NCBI GenBank assembly: GCA_036835375.1
Contig: DAITMB010000015.1
Span: forward strand, 1-61,042
Reading direction: 5' to 3'
Origin: JANQTF01 sp036835375
GTDB lineage: Bacteria > Bacteroidota > Bacteroidia > J057
Length of the DNA: 61,042 nt
Shown: piece after piece, positions 1 through 10,676 of the stretch
Layout: each line of letters begins with the position of its first letter
How positions within the stretch are numbered: the first letter of the stretch is position 1
Notes under the pieces: generated by a model
What the model saw: only the letters and a program-made list of their open reading frames with translations
The model's database searches: none
What the model was told of the DNA's origin: nothing
Made by a program: the position numbers and the translations under genes

Positions 1-434
1 AGGTCGGGGACGAGAAACTGCCTGATCTGTGGATTTTTTGACTCCCTGATGATGTCTGGGTAGCGATCTTTGAGTCGCTGCATGGTCAGTTCCATATTTG
101 ATTGGCCAGAGCACAGCCATACTTCGCCAAACAAGATGTTTTGAATGCGTAGCGTGTTGCTCCCTTCAAAGACCATCTCATGGGGTCCTCCGGCAGGTTG
201 GGGCGGCAATTGGATGCGCCATGTGCCAGTTTCGTCTGCTTGAGTGGAGTAGCTGCGCCCGTCGAAGTGCAGCACAATCGCTTCCTGCGGCGAAGCCCAT
301 CCCCACAAGGAAAGTTCGGTATCACGCTGGAGCACAGCGCCATCGCTGATCAATCTCGGTAAGCGAATTTCGCAGAAACCCATCAGGCTGTGGAGGCACA
401 GGAGGGTGAAAAGACACGCGGTTTTGAAGTTCAT
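1..434 (-). CDS. Sialate O-acetylesterase-like esterase, 5' part only
   Basis: The reverse strand from an ATG at 434 reads open to the window edge (about 144 residues), so the gene is cut off at its 3' side. It starts with a hydrophobic signal peptide (MNFKTACLFTLLCLHSLMG). Near residue 110 it carries GEVWLCSGQSNMEL, the block I motif of the sialate O-acetylesterase (SASA) branch of the SGNH hydrolases; the Ser of GQSNM would be the catalytic nucleophile. The preceding segment (residues 23-100) fits the beta-sandwich that precedes the catalytic domain in this family. Known members remove acetyl groups from sialic acids or from xylan and other glycans in the periplasm. The exact substrate cannot be told, and the Asp/His end of the triad lies outside the window. 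Confidence 0.85.
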   Translation of the reverse strand, partial: MNFKTACLFTLLCLHSLMGFCEIRLPRLISDGAVLQRDTELSLWGWASPQEAIVLHFDGRSYSTQADETGTWRIQLPPQPAGGPHEMVFEGSNTLRIQNILFGEVWLCSGQSNMELTMQRLKDRYPDIIRESKNPQIRQFLVPD

Positions 435-1007
435 AAGGGTTGGATGAGGGGCGATCAACTGGCGCGATCACTCATTTGGATGGATTCAGTGCGACTCGTT
501 GAATGGCGTGCTCGTGAAGGAAGATGCAGACCGAGCTGTTGAGCAACAATGGTTGGGCCAGTGAAGACACAGACCATCAAGCTCAGGAGCAGGGGTATGG
601 GATGACTGACCAGTTTCATTTTTTCGAAGCCTACACATCGGACAGAGCGAGAGCGGAACATTTCCATGCTGGTCAACGAACCGAAACAGCTGTACTTGCA
701 AGGATAGGAAATACACCGGGGTTTTTCTAGGCATAGAGAGAGCTTTCCTGGCAAAAAGGGCGAAAATAGGAGACAAATACACCACGTCACCACTAAGCCG
801 CCATCGGGAATGGGCGGTCAAAATGTGCTAACTCAAGCTAAGCGCCTAGTCATACTTCTTGATATTAGTGAAAATGACCAATCCATTCTGGTCGCTATTC
901 CATCATTTACATTCAGCTCCTCCAACTCCGTAAGAAGCTTAGGAAAGTAGGTTTAGAATATTTGATTAAATAAATTATCTATGCTGTGGATTATTAATTA
1001 GTACGGT
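435..1007. other. Intergenic region, no gene recognised
   Basis: This lies between two divergently read genes. It contains only short overlapping open frames with no recognisable motifs. The last 100 bases are AT-rich and should hold the promoter of the A-T-TE enzyme, but I could not place a -7/-33 pair with correct spacing. No tRNA or convincing terminator was seen. Confidence 0.5.
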
Positions 1008-3554
1008 GTGAATCACTCAGCTGTCTCCCTTCAGGAGACCATAGACCTTGTTCCTTGCGAATGTGCTTCCCTTGATCAGGCTTTGGAGGTGGCAGTGTCG
1101 CGTTGGCCTGATCGTATCGCCTTGTGCGACTCGACAGGTCAAATGAGTTATCGGGTGCTGTGGGAACAAGCAAATCAACTTGCTGCTGCGTTGCGTCAAC
1201 TTCCCAGTCCCGGACTGGTGGCGATTGTCGGCGGCGTTCACCAGCAGCACGTTGTGGCCATTTGTGCGGTGCTTTTGGCAGGTCATGCCTACGTCAGTTT
1301 TGATGCGGGTTGTCCAGCGCCCTTCGTTGAAGCACAGCTAGATCTCCTGAAGATCCAGGTGATCATCCGAGCGGAAGCCGATGGTTCTACCCTGCATGAC
1401 CGGCAAGGCGCTCGCTTGCCCGAGCCATCCAAAAACGACACCTCGAACTTTCGCCGTGAAGCTTCTTCCCCAGCTTGCGCCACCATGACCTCTGGCAGCA
1501 CAGGCGAGCCCAAGCTTCTCGTGTTCCAAGACCGCCACTTGATCCACGAAGCTCAGCGGCAGCAACTCGATATCGGGTTGACTCAATCAGATCGCATGGA
1601 TCAGCTATTTTCCTTTCAATTCTCTGCCTCACTGGCTTGTGTCTTTCCAGCCTTGCTTAGCGGTGCCTCACTTCACTTGCTGGATTTGACCCGGGAGGGA
1701 TGGGCGGCATTACCAGCATGGTGGGAGCGGGAGCGCATCACCATTTCCAATCTGAGTAGCTCAACTTTTCGCAAAATCGTGGCAACGACTCAGCCCTTTA
1801 TACTCCCTGATCTTCGCTTGCTCTGCATAGGAGCAGAGGTCATGCACAGCGCGGAAGTGGCGCAGTTTCTTGCGCTGTTTCCCGCTTCCTGTGAACTTCA
1901 GCACGCCTATGCCTCCACCGAAACGCGCACAGCGGCTCATTGGCTGCTGCGCAGAGATGGCTGGCCCGATCCTTCGCGGGTGCCGATCGGCAGGGCTGTC
2001 ACCGGCAAATCGATCTCGTTGCAACGCGAGGACGGACAGGAAGCTGCAACGGGAGAAATCGCTGAAATCATCATAGAAAGCGAATGGATCCCCTCAGATT
2101 CCTGGGTTCCGGCGCGCCTTGACTGGGAAAATTATCTGGCTACCCAAAGTGGTACAGGCCGTAGAATGGCCACGGGTGACCTTGGCTATCGCGACGCCCT
2201 CGGCATGTTGTATTGGACAGGGAGAAAAGATTTTCAGCTCAACATTCGGGGGCACAAAGTCTCGCCCGAATGGGTAGAGCAACTACTCCGCGCGGCCCTG
2301 CCCGGAGCGCTCCCACTGGCGGTCACGTGGCACAGCATGCATGGATACGTTGGCTTATTGGGAAGTGAACAGGCAGAGCAGGCACTGGGAGAAATCAAAG
2401 ATGCCCTGCAATCGATGCCGTCCTACCTCCGACCGCTCCGCTGGATGCGTGTAGATTCACTGCCAACCAATCGCAACGGAAAACTTGACCGCCTCGCATT
2501 GGCTAACATATCATGCAGGCAGATGATGGTGCAAACCAAAGCTTTCGCGGTGTCTCCCCTCGCAGGGTCTGAACTACTGATGCGAGTTCGGACCATCTTC
2601 ACGGAGGTGCTCGATGTGTCAGAAATAGATCCCGAGGCCGATTTTTTTGATGATCTCGGGGGCGATTCCCTTCAAGCCGCTGATGCTTGGGGCAGGATCT
2701 TGGGAGAATTTCAGCTTCATAGTTCCTTTGAGCAAATGTATCGGTTGCGGACAGCTTTCGCCATCGCTCAATGGATCAAGGCGCACGGTGCTCGCGATGA
2801 TGGGCTCCAGCTCTTGGCCCACGGCAATCCAGCGTTGGGACCAGTTGTGTTTCTTTCGCCGATTGGCAACAGTTTCAATTGCTACGAGCACCTGCTGGCC
2901 AGCTGGCCGCTGGACCGCCAAGCCATCGGCTTAGTAACGCCTTTGCATGAAGGAAAAGGAGAGCCTTTGACCTTAACTCGCGTAGTGGCCGATGCCACCG
3001 ACCGACTAGAAAGCCGATTTCCTCTTGGGAGTATGATCTTGTTTGGTTTTTCTTTCGCAGGCGTGTTGGCCACCAGCATTTGCCTAGAATTGCTACGGCG
3101 TGGCCGCGAAGTAGATCTCATCCTGATCGACACAGCCACATATCGCCCCACTTCTATGGTGTGGAAACTTATTGGATATCCCCTGCGGCGCGGTCTTGCT
3201 CGCTGCAAACGTTTGATCCAGTCAGGACCAACACCTGCCAAGTCATTTTCCTGGCAGCGGGGCCAGTCCAGAATCTTGCAAGACTTTACCCCTGCGATCC
3301 ACAATCCGCAAGGCAAGCTCCTCTTCATCGAAGCTTCACAAAAAACCCTTCCGGGATTTCACTATCGGCGCGACCTCGATTGGGACAGCTGGTGTCACAC
3401 CCAGATTCATCGACAAGTCGTTCATACCCGCCATCACCTCCTCCTCACCAAGCCTTGGGTTGAAGAAGTGGCGGCGTTTCTCCGAAGGCACATCCCCCAT
3501 CACAGCAGGATGGAAGATGCTCGGTGTCAAATGCCAGAGAAAATCATGACGTGA
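1008..3554 (+). CDS. NRPS-like A-T-TE tridomain synthetase
   Basis: A single-module NRPS-like enzyme of 848 residues without a condensation domain. Domains in order: adenylation (about 20-510), carrier protein (about 525-595) and type I thioesterase (about 605-840). Visible motifs are A3 MTSGSTGEPK (about 160), A5 YASTE, A7 GDLGYRD, A8 GRKDFQLNIRGHK, A10 PTNRNGKLDR with the catalytic Lys, carrier GGDSL with the phosphopantetheine Ser (about 552), and thioesterase GFSFAG (about 680). In the A4 region FQFSAS stands where amino-acid-activating domains have F-D-A-S, so the Asp that binds the substrate amino group is replaced by Ser206. This architecture is known from alpha-keto-acid enzymes such as RalA and TdiA. 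The start is GTG: an in-frame TAG lies three codons upstream and no ATG occurs before codon 46. No biosynthetic partners are nearby. Confidence 0.88.
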   Translation: MNHSAVSLQETIDLVPCECASLDQALEVAVSRWPDRIALCDSTGQMSYRVLWEQANQLAAALRQLPSPGLVAIVGGVHQQHVVAICAVLLAGHAYVSFDAGCPAPFVEAQLDLLKIQVIIRAEADGSTLHDRQGARLPEPSKNDTSNFRREASSPACATMTSGSTGEPKLLVFQDRHLIHEAQRQQLDIGLTQSDRMDQLFSFQFSASLACVFPALLSGASLHLLDLTREGWAALPAWWERERITISNLSSSTFRKIVATTQPFILPDLRLLCIGAEVMHSAEVAQFLALFPASCELQHAYASTETRTAAHWLLRRDGWPDPSRVPIGRAVTGKSISLQREDGQEAATGEIAEIIIESEWIPSDSWVPARLDWENYLATQSGTGRRMATGDLGYRDALGMLYWTGRKDFQLNIRGHKVSPEWVEQLLRAALPGALPLAVTWHSMHGYVGLLGSEQAEQALGEIKDALQSMPSYLRPLRWMRVDSLPTNRNGKLDRLALANISCRQMMVQTKAFAVSPLAGSELLMRVRTIFTEVLDVSEIDPEADFFDDLGGDSLQAADAWGRILGEFQLHSSFEQMYRLRTAFAIAQWIKAHGARDDGLQLLAHGNPALGPVVFLSPIGNSFNCYEHLLASWPLDRQAIGLVTPLHEGKGEPLTLTRVVADATDRLESRFPLGSMILFGFSFAGVLATSICLELLRRGREVDLILIDTATYRPTSMVWKLIGYPLRRGLARCKRLIQSGPTPAKSFSWQRGQSRILQDFTPAIHNPQGKLLFIEASQKTLPGFHYRRDLDWDSWCHTQIHRQVVHTRHHLLLTKPWVEEVAAFLRRHIPHHSRMEDARCQMPEKIMT

Positions 3555-3721
3555 CGAAAGCGGATGGATGTTTCGGTTGAATGATCACCTCCGTCTCCAT
3601 TACGTTTTCTCTCCCAACCAAGCCCACGCTTGTGTACCCATTCCACACGCTTGGTAAATGGGACAACCATTAGTGCAAATAAACAGTCATTTTATGGCAA
3701 ACAACCACAATTGCCTAAATC

Positions 3722-4147
3722 ATGAAAAAGACTGTACACTTTTTGGCTTGTATTGCCACGTTAGCCCTATTTTCTTTCGCCTGCGAACAGGAAATGGTAG
3801 AACCCACCCCCAACGAGTTTCCGAAGCAACAAATCGCGAATGTGAACCCTTCGCCGGAACCGACCATCCAACCACCCGCCACCCCTAGCCGGAATTGCGA
3901 AGTGACGATATACAACGCGAGTTCCAATGCTTATGCTCACTTATATGTAGCTATTGGTACGGCTGACATGGATGGGCTGAAAAAGGGACTAATGTGTCCC
4001 ATCTCGCCGGGAAAGAGTGGTAAAATGTGCTTGCCTCAGGGTGAAATCACGATTTACCCTTTTAGCAACATGTATCAGTTTGGCAAAGCCACCGTCGTCA
4101 ACATCGGCTCAGACCCTATCACTATTCGGTTATCAAGCGGACACTGA
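3722..4147 (+). CDS. Small lipoprotein of unknown function
   Basis: A 141-residue protein with a typical type II signal peptide: MKK, a hydrophobic stretch, then FSFAC with the lipobox Cys at about 21. A Pro/Thr/Glu-rich linker (about 22-55) follows and then a compact C-terminal domain (about 57-141) with three cysteines and alternating beta-like residues. I do not recognise the domain. It should be anchored in the inner or outer membrane. It stands alone between the A-T-TE gene and a convergent transporter gene, and shares a hairpin terminator region with the latter. Confidence 0.7.
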   Translation: MKKTVHFLACIATLALFSFACEQEMVEPTPNEFPKQQIANVNPSPEPTIQPPATPSRNCEVTIYNASSNAYAHLYVAIGTADMDGLKKGLMCPISPGKSGKMCLPQGEITIYPFSNMYQFGKATVVNIGSDPITIRLSSGH

Positions 4148-4187
4148 GGCAATTCGCGAAGTGTCCATTCCTGCTGGATCAATTTTA

Positions 4188-4229
4188 TCTCCCGCACGAT
4201 CATTGTAAAGATGATTTTGTGTCGGGAGA
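4188..4229. terminator. Hairpin between convergent genes
   Basis: TCTCCCG (4188-4194) pairs with CGGGAGA (4223-4229), continued by CAC/GTG and ATCAT (4199-4203)/ATGAT (4211-4215), with one bulge. It lies between the stop codons of convergent genes. A T-rich stretch follows on the plus side, so it could end transcription from the lipoprotein gene and possibly from both directions. Confidence 0.6.
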
Positions 4230-4233
4230 ATTT

Positions 4234-4260
4234 ATTTTGGTCAAAATATTTTGGTCAAAA
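4234..4260. repeat. Tandem 13-bp direct repeat at a gene end
   Basis: ATTTTGGTCAAAA occurs at 4234-4246 and again at 4248-4260, separated by one base. The second copy contains the stop codon of the minus-strand symporter gene. It looks like a small slippage duplication and no function is evident. Confidence 0.6.
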
Positions 4261-5643
4261 CAAGGCGATGCCCAGGAACTTTTCTACAATGGTAAGAACC
4301 ACCACGATGCCAAGGATCAGCGGGCACACCAGCGTGATCATGGTTTCGATGAAGCGACTCATCCAAGAGCCTTGATAGCCCGGATTGCCCTGGAGGATCT
4401 CTTCGCGCATGTTCGTGGTCTTCCATTTGAAGGCAATGAACAGTGTCAGTAGAAATCCGCCAATGGGTAGCCCCGTGGTGTTAAACACATCGTCGATCAC
4501 ATCGAGGAAGGATTTGTCCACCCCGTTGTAATGCAAAAATCCTGCAGAAAAGTATTCCACCGCGCCTTGAGACAGCATACTAGGCAGACCGAGGACAAAG
4601 ACGAGGCTGGCAAGTCCTGCAACGACCCATTTTCTCGGCCACTTTTTCTCATCGACCAGATAAGCTACGGGCACTTCCAGCAGCGAAATGGTGGAGGTGA
4701 GGGCCGCTACGCACAGGAGAAGAAAGAATCCTCCCCCAATGATTTTCCCCATGATGGGCCCCATCGCTTGAAATATTCCCGGTAACGCCACGAACACCAG
4801 CCCTGGACCAGCAGAAGGTTCCTGCCCTTGGGAGAAGACCAGTGGAAAAATGAGCAGTCCCGCCAAAAATGCCACAGCAAAATCCGCGAAGGTGACGACC
4901 GTTGCTGCCGAAATGATGTTTTCCTTCTTGCTGATGTAGGAGCCATAGGTGATCAGTGCCCCCATTCCCAGGGACAAAGAAAAGAAGGCTTGCCCCATTG
5001 CCGAGTAGATCGTGCCGAGCGTCAGTTTGCTGAAATCAGGTACCAGATAAAATGCCACGCCTTCCATCGCTCCCTCTAGGGTTAAGGCATAAAGAATCAG
5101 TCCGATCAAGATGAGGAACAAAAATGGCATGAGGATCTTTGAAGCCGCCTCGATTCCTTGCTGGATCCCTCTGGTGACAATGAACGCGGTGATGATCATG
5201 AACGCGAGGGAAAAGATCAAATTATCCTGAATGTCAGCGACATACTGTCCAAAAAAATTGCCAAAATTTTGCTCTTGGAGTAAGTCTCCGACGGAGATTT
5301 CGATGAAATAGCCAAAAGCCCATCCAGCTACCACGTTGTAGAAGGACAAAATCATGATGCCGCAGATGATGCCGAAAAGCCCGATAAGACCCCAAGGTTT
5401 CCCCCCAACTTTTTGGTAGGCTCCAAAAGGATTGCTTTGGGTGTGTCGTCCCAAGGAGATTTCCCCGACCATGATTGGGAATCCGATCAGCACCGTACAG
5501 AGGAGATAGACCAATAAAAAAGCCGCGCCGCCATTTTGACCTGTTTCGTAGGGAAATCGCCAAATATTGCCAAGACCTACGGCAGAACCTGCTGCAGCAG
5601 CGATAAAACCGAGACGGCTGGAAAATCCGGATCTGGGAGTCAT
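4255..5643 (-). CDS. Sodium-dependent transporter of the NSS (SNF) family
   Basis: A 462-residue polytopic inner-membrane protein with the NSS signature at the N-terminus (GSAVGLGNIWRFPY in TM1), including the unwound TM1 stretch that forms the Na+ and substrate site. About 11-12 hydrophobic helices follow. The length is close to bacterial Tyt1-like members, which often have 11 helices, and shorter than LeuT. Bacterial NSS proteins couple Na+ entry to uptake of amino acids such as tyrosine, tryptophan or leucine; the substrate cannot be assigned here. The gene stands alone. Its ATG lies 89 nt downstream of the terminator of the neighbouring T9SS gene, so it probably has its own promoter. Confidence 0.9.
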   Translation of the reverse strand: MTPRSGFSSRLGFIAAAAGSAVGLGNIWRFPYETGQNGGAAFLLVYLLCTVLIGFPIMVGEISLGRHTQSNPFGAYQKVGGKPWGLIGLFGIICGIMILSFYNVVAGWAFGYFIEISVGDLLQEQNFGNFFGQYVADIQDNLIFSLAFMIITAFIVTRGIQQGIEAASKILMPFLFLILIGLILYALTLEGAMEGVAFYLVPDFSKLTLGTIYSAMGQAFFSLSLGMGALITYGSYISKKENIISAATVVTFADFAVAFLAGLLIFPLVFSQGQEPSAGPGLVFVALPGIFQAMGPIMGKIIGGGFFLLLCVAALTSTISLLEVPVAYLVDEKKWPRKWVVAGLASLVFVLGLPSMLSQGAVEYFSAGFLHYNGVDKSFLDVIDDVFNTTGLPIGGFLLTLFIAFKWKTTNMREEILQGNPGYQGSWMSRFIETMITLVCPLILGIVVVLTIVEKFLGIALF

Positions 5644-5730
5644 ATCGGTAAAAGTGAGGAGGAGAGGGTTGGAGAATGAAGCGCAGAATACAGGATGAAT
5701 CTATGAAATCTCTGTTTCCCTGCAAAAAAG

Positions 5731-5764
5731 GAGTCGCCCGCCCCTGTGGAGGAGCGGGCGACTC
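5731..5764 (-). terminator. Rho-independent terminator of the T9SS gene
   Basis: A perfect 11-bp inverted repeat, GAGTCGCCCGC (5731-5741) and GCGGGCGACTC (5754-5764), with a 12-nt loop. Read on the minus strand it is followed at once by CTTTTTTGC. It lies 23 nt after the stop of the giant T9SS gene. Confidence 0.85.
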
Positions 5765-5787
5765 GAGATCACACAGAAGGCAGAAAC

Positions 5788-8700
5788 CTACTGCTTCAAG
5801 AGTTGCTTGAGCACGTGGTGTTGGCCATTTACCTCGACCTTGATCAAGTAGCTACCTGCTGGGAAAGGACTCATGTCGAGCGTTGTCTGGAAGCTTCCCA
5901 CCGTTTGATCGACAGTCCGGCGCAGCATCTCCTGCCCATGCACATTGTACACAGCGACAGCCAGCCGCTCAGCGCGGAAGTCCAAGAATTGAATGGCGAC
6001 CTGACCGCTGCTTGGGTTAGGAAATACAGAGATGGCGCGGCTCAGTTGGTCACTGATCGACACACTGTTCAGCTCAATCGTTTGCGTGGTGGTATCGCTA
6101 CCGCAAGCCCCAGTAGCGATGAGCCTCACCGTGTAACTGCCGTTGGCAGAAAACACATAGGTTGGATCGGGATCCGTGCTATTTCCTGCACCGTCTCCGA
6201 AGTCCCATGAGTAACTTCCTGCGTTGGCCGAAGATTCATTGGTAAAGGTCACTGTGGCTCCATCTTGGAAAGCAAAGCTGAAGTCCGCTGTCGGCAGGCT
6301 ATCGGTCGGAGCGATGCTGAGGGTCGGCGACACCAGCACACAGCCATTAGCATCTGTGATGGTTCCCACATAGTCTCCAGGCGCTAAGCCTGTGAGGTCC
6401 TCAGTGGTAGCGCCATTGTCCCAGAGATATGTGTAGGGCGCTGTGCCACCAGAGGTAGTGATGCTGATGGCACCATCACGAGCATCAAGGCAAGAGGCAT
6501 CTAAAAGGGCATCCAATGCGATGGCCAGGCTGTCGGGCTCCGACACGGTCAAGGCAGGAGAGGTGAGCTCACAGCCGTTGGCATCGGTGATGGTGCCTGT
6601 GTATGTTCCTGCCGGAAGGGCCACGAGGTCTTCGTCGGTGCTACCATTGCTCCAAAGGAAGGTGTAGGGTGCCGTTCCTCCCGAAGGCGTAATGACAATT
6701 TCACCCGTTGATTCGCCGGCACAAAGCACATCCACGATGCTATCCAGCACAACCTCCAGTGCCGTAGGCTCTGTGATGATGACAGAATCGATGCCTTCAC
6801 ATCCAAACGAGTCGCTCACTGTCACCACATAATTGCCAGCTGCCAATCCAGTAGCAAGCGCAGTGGTCTGCGGGGGATTGCTGTTCCACACATAACTGAG
6901 CGGACCATCACCGCCGGTGCCAATGGCGGTGGCTTGGCCGCTCGCATTGCCAAAGCAATCGACGCCCAGAGTCTGAGTCGCCTGCACTGTCGGAAGGGAA
7001 GCCTTGATGGTCACCGTTACGGTATCGGTATTGCGCAGACCGAGGGAATCCACCACGACCACCCAGATCACCTGGCCAACAATGTCCGCCGCAGTGTTAT
7101 TATTCAGCACGATGCTTTGGGTGCTGTCTCCAGTGGACCAAAGATAGGTGCCACCCCAGTTGCCAGCGTCGAGTGTGGTGCCAATACAGTAAGTCGTATC
7201 GGGTCCAAGAGACACATCGGGTAACTTTCCGATGGCGAAGTCATCGAAGGCAAAGCCATCGTCGTGAACAGAACCATCAGAGCCAAAAGCGACCCGGAAT
7301 TTTACATTCGGACTGCCGATCAGAGAAGGATCCAGTGGATGCGATGCTTGCACCCAGCCGCCGGAGCCGTTAAACGTGCTGATTCTGCCTGTCCATCCTT
7401 GCTGCGATCCTCCCGGATTTCCATCGATGGTATTATCGTTATACCAATTGTTGGGGTCACCAAACTCACCCACATTTTGCCAGGAAGTCCCATCATCCAA
7501 TGATGACTGAAGATTGGCACCGTCCCAACTGAACTCAGACTGCCACCACACCTTCATGGCCACCCAAGACTGAGCTGGGGCATTGGTCATGTCAAAACAT
7601 GGTCCTTCGACAAAGGAGGCTTCGTTACTGTTGTAAAGCCCTGCTCCCAACCCTCCTGTGGTCCATGCCTGCAATCCGCTTGCTGCCCCTTGGATCACGG
7701 TCTTGGCAGGTGTGCCAAATTCCCAGGAAGAACTGGTGCCGCCAGAAGTCCAACCGCCAGGCCCATTTTCAAAGTCTTCTTTGTAGGGAAAGCTGGAAAT
7801 CACCGGAATTGAGGTAATGGACAGCGAAGTCGTGTCATTGAGATTGTCCTGATCCGCTGGCGTGGCAGAGCTGGCGTAGGCTTTGATCACGTATTGACCT
7901 GGGACAGATAAGTCCGCCGTAGCGACGAAGGTGTACGTGCTGCTCGCCGTGCTGAGGATGGTGCCCGGAATCACTTCCGGGGTCGTGTAGGGACCACCAT
8001 TGATGGAAAAGCCCGCGACGACTCCCGTCAAATCGTTGATTCCCAGGTTCGAAAAAGTAATGCTGATGGTCTCAGCATTGCCCAGTCCACAGTCGGAGCT
8101 GATCGAATCAATGGATACGATGCGAATGTCTGCCACGAGGGGCGTATATTCATCTGCACCAATGTCCACAATGGTAGAAGGGGCCAGCGGTCGGGGATCT
8201 CCGTCAATGTCTGTCAAAACACCGACACTGTTGTCTCCCACGTCATTGGCCAAGGCCCCCGCGAGGTGAAGATCTGTGGGGCTTTTGAAGAAGGGATTGC
8301 CCTCCAGGGAATTTTGATTCAGCGTCGGGAAAGCCGTCGTAAATGCCGCAAGGCTAGGGTACACATCCANNNNNNNNNNNNNNNNNNNNNNNNNNNNNNN
8401 NNNNNNNNNNNNNNNNNNNNNNNNNNNNNNNNNNNNNNNNNNNNNNNNNNNNNNNNNNNNNNNNNNNNNCCATAGTCAGTGAGGCTTCTGACCATGTTGT
8501 TGATGATCTGTGATTGACCCAGGGTCGCCGGTCCATCAAAGTTTCCATCGGCAATGTAGAGACCATAATCTGGTGCAATGATATTGTTATCGTTGATGAT
8601 AAAGTCCACCAAATCAAAGCAAAAGATCCCGTCTGCCTGAACATTGGTCAGCCCAAAGATCGTATTGCCCGAAACCACGATAGAGTCCATGTCATCCAAA

Positions 8701-10244
8701 TAGATGCCCGTCTCGCCTGCGCCGGAGATGATGTTGTTGGTGATGACATATCCAGCATTGCGGTCAGAATCCAGCCCGTCCAAATTGATTCCCTTGTCGC
8801 CACCGGTGATCACATTATTGGAGATGGTGATGAAAGATCCATTGAGTCCGGCAGAGAATTCTGCCGTGTAGGAATTCGAAGCGCTCACCCCACAGGCATC
8901 GAAAGTGAGGGTAGGGGGGATGTTGATGACACAGCTGTCGATAAGGCAATGGTGTGCGCCATTGATGATTTTTACCCCCCAGGCATCCGCTGTAGCCGTG
9001 CTGTTGAGGGTAAAGTTTTTGATCGTCACATAAGCGGTTCCGTCAAGTGATACCGTTCCGAAACTGCCCAAGCCATTGTAGGTGATGGTGGTCGTCGCGG
9101 CGGACCCCCCATCAAAAGTGAGCGTATTGGTCGCGCTCAGGCCCGGAAACTGGGTCAATCTGAGCGCTTCGGCATAGGTTCCGGGCAATACCACGAAGGT
9201 GGTAGGTCCCGACAGCCCACAGGTATTCAAGGCGACAAGAGCTGCGTTGAGGTCGGGCAAAGTACCGCCTGTTCCTACCGTGATGGTCCCGGCCAGCCCC
9301 GTACATGTGACGATTTCGAGGGTATCGTTGAGCGGATCATTGTCCGCAACGCCATTGGGAAGCGTTGTCCACGCCTTCAAAACGCTAGGTCCCGGAGGAA
9401 ACAACGCGCTACCCAAAGCAATCGGGCCGGAGCTGCTTCCTGCGGCCAGGCTTCCGCTGAAAGCGGCAGGCGCTTGAGGCACCCCATTGATCTGCCAGTT
9501 GATGGTGGCAGAGCTCACCAGATTCGCGCCAAAGTTCGTGATGCTGACCGAAACAAGCTGCGGACCTGGGCTAAAAGGAGCAATGGGGGCAATGAAAGCG
9601 GAGACTCCAATGTTGTTGTTGACGAGGTTTTGCACCAGAAAGTCATCCACGGCCATGTCGCCTGTGAAGCTGGTACCGGTGATGCCACGTACCCTGAACC
9701 GCACAGAATCCTTGCCACTAAAGGCCGTGAGATCCACCACGCGCTGCTGCCACAGGTCCAAATTATCTGTCCAAGACGGCACCACATCGAGAATCCAAGC
9801 CCCAGTAGAGGACGTGTCCACATCTACGTGCATGGTCCCCTGAGTGGCACCATACATGTGATACCAAAAGCTCAGCTCAGGACTGGGGGCATTGGTGAAA
9901 TCAAAGTAAGGAGAGATCAAGTGAGCCACTTTATTGGGACTTCCAGGAGAGGAAGACTCTAGAAAAAGATATTTTCCGGTGCTCGTGCCTAAGGTATGGT
10001 CCACAGTGGGACCCGTAAGGGTAGAGGGGGTGCCGCCAACATCCGTTAGCCAATCCATATCGTCCACGCTGCCATTTGGTGCATTGACCCATCCACCGGA
10101 TAGTGGGCAAACCGTGCTAGCGGTAGAGGCACATGTGGGGAAACTTTCGAAATCTTGGGTATAAGGAAAAGAGGATATCACTTGAGCTGTGACACCCATG
10201 GTCCCTATTATACCCATGATCAAAAGGGTAAACAGTCGTCTCAT
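5788..10244 (-). CDS. Giant T9SS-secreted multidomain surface protein (interrupted by gap)
   Basis: I read this as one gene broken by the 100-N gap at 8370-8469. The frames on the two sides differ, so the true gap is not 100 bases. N-terminal part (592 residues): signal peptide ending in GVTAQ, a MAM/jelly-roll-like domain, a CARDB-like domain, then right-handed beta-helix repeats. C-terminal part (860 residues): the end of the beta-helix (DIGADEY, typical of such proteins), a second CARDB-like and MAM-like domain, three SprB repeats (GGTAPYTFLWSNG, GTITDANGCE), a PKD domain (SYSWDFGDG) and a type A T9SS sorting tail (VFPNPSSG to LLKQ). Such proteins are exported through Sec, moved over the outer membrane by T9SS, and the tail is removed. 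The role may be adhesion, gliding or glycan binding. It ends at a strong terminator. Confidence 0.85.
8370..8469. other. Assembly gap (100 N) within the T9SS gene
   Basis: Exactly 100 N, the usual placeholder for a gap of unknown size. The coding frame shifts across it, which supports a true length different from 100. It falls in the beta-helix repeat region. Confidence 0.98.
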
Positions 10245-10676
10245 AAGCTTTATAAGTGGTTAGGTGTAAGTGAATTTGTACTTAAAATACAATAAGTAAA
10301 GGTAAGAAAAAACATTTGTGAAGGCTGATAGGGCTCAAAAATTATTTCAAAATCGATTCCTATGAGACATATAGCCTTGTATGAACAATTCTCGATATGG
10401 AAATTGTTTATATTTAATAGGTAAGATAAATCTTTCGTTTGCTGTTTTATGCTGATCTGCGATCCCGACAGTTGTGTCAAATCATTAGTGTGAATAATTG
10501 ATTATTTAACTTCTTATAATAGAGAAACTCAGAAAATTCTCACTCGCCGATACTGAGGGGGAAAGTATAGTCATTTGTCAATTCGCCTCAAAGAGATCAA
10601 CAGCATCCAGATCGTACACCTGGGTGGGACCTTGTCGGTCGAAATTCTCCGATAAGCTTTCACCGGTATAGATCCT
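10245..10676. other. AT-rich intergenic region
   Basis: A divergent intergenic region of markedly higher AT content than its neighbours. It should hold the promoter of the T9SS gene. A TACCTTTA-like -7 box is seen on the minus strand at 10297-10304, but no -33 TTTG is at the right distance. No RNA gene recognised. Confidence 0.4.

Noticed and set aside
486..821. Open frames on both strands in the first intergenic region
   Set aside because: Overlapping frames on both strands with odd composition, no domain motifs and no start signals; they look like chance frames.
3617..3655. Hairpin ACCAAGC...GCTTGGT after the A-T-TE gene
   Set aside because: Only 7 outer and 4 inner pairs, a bulge of 8 bases and no T-run, so it is too weak to call a terminator.
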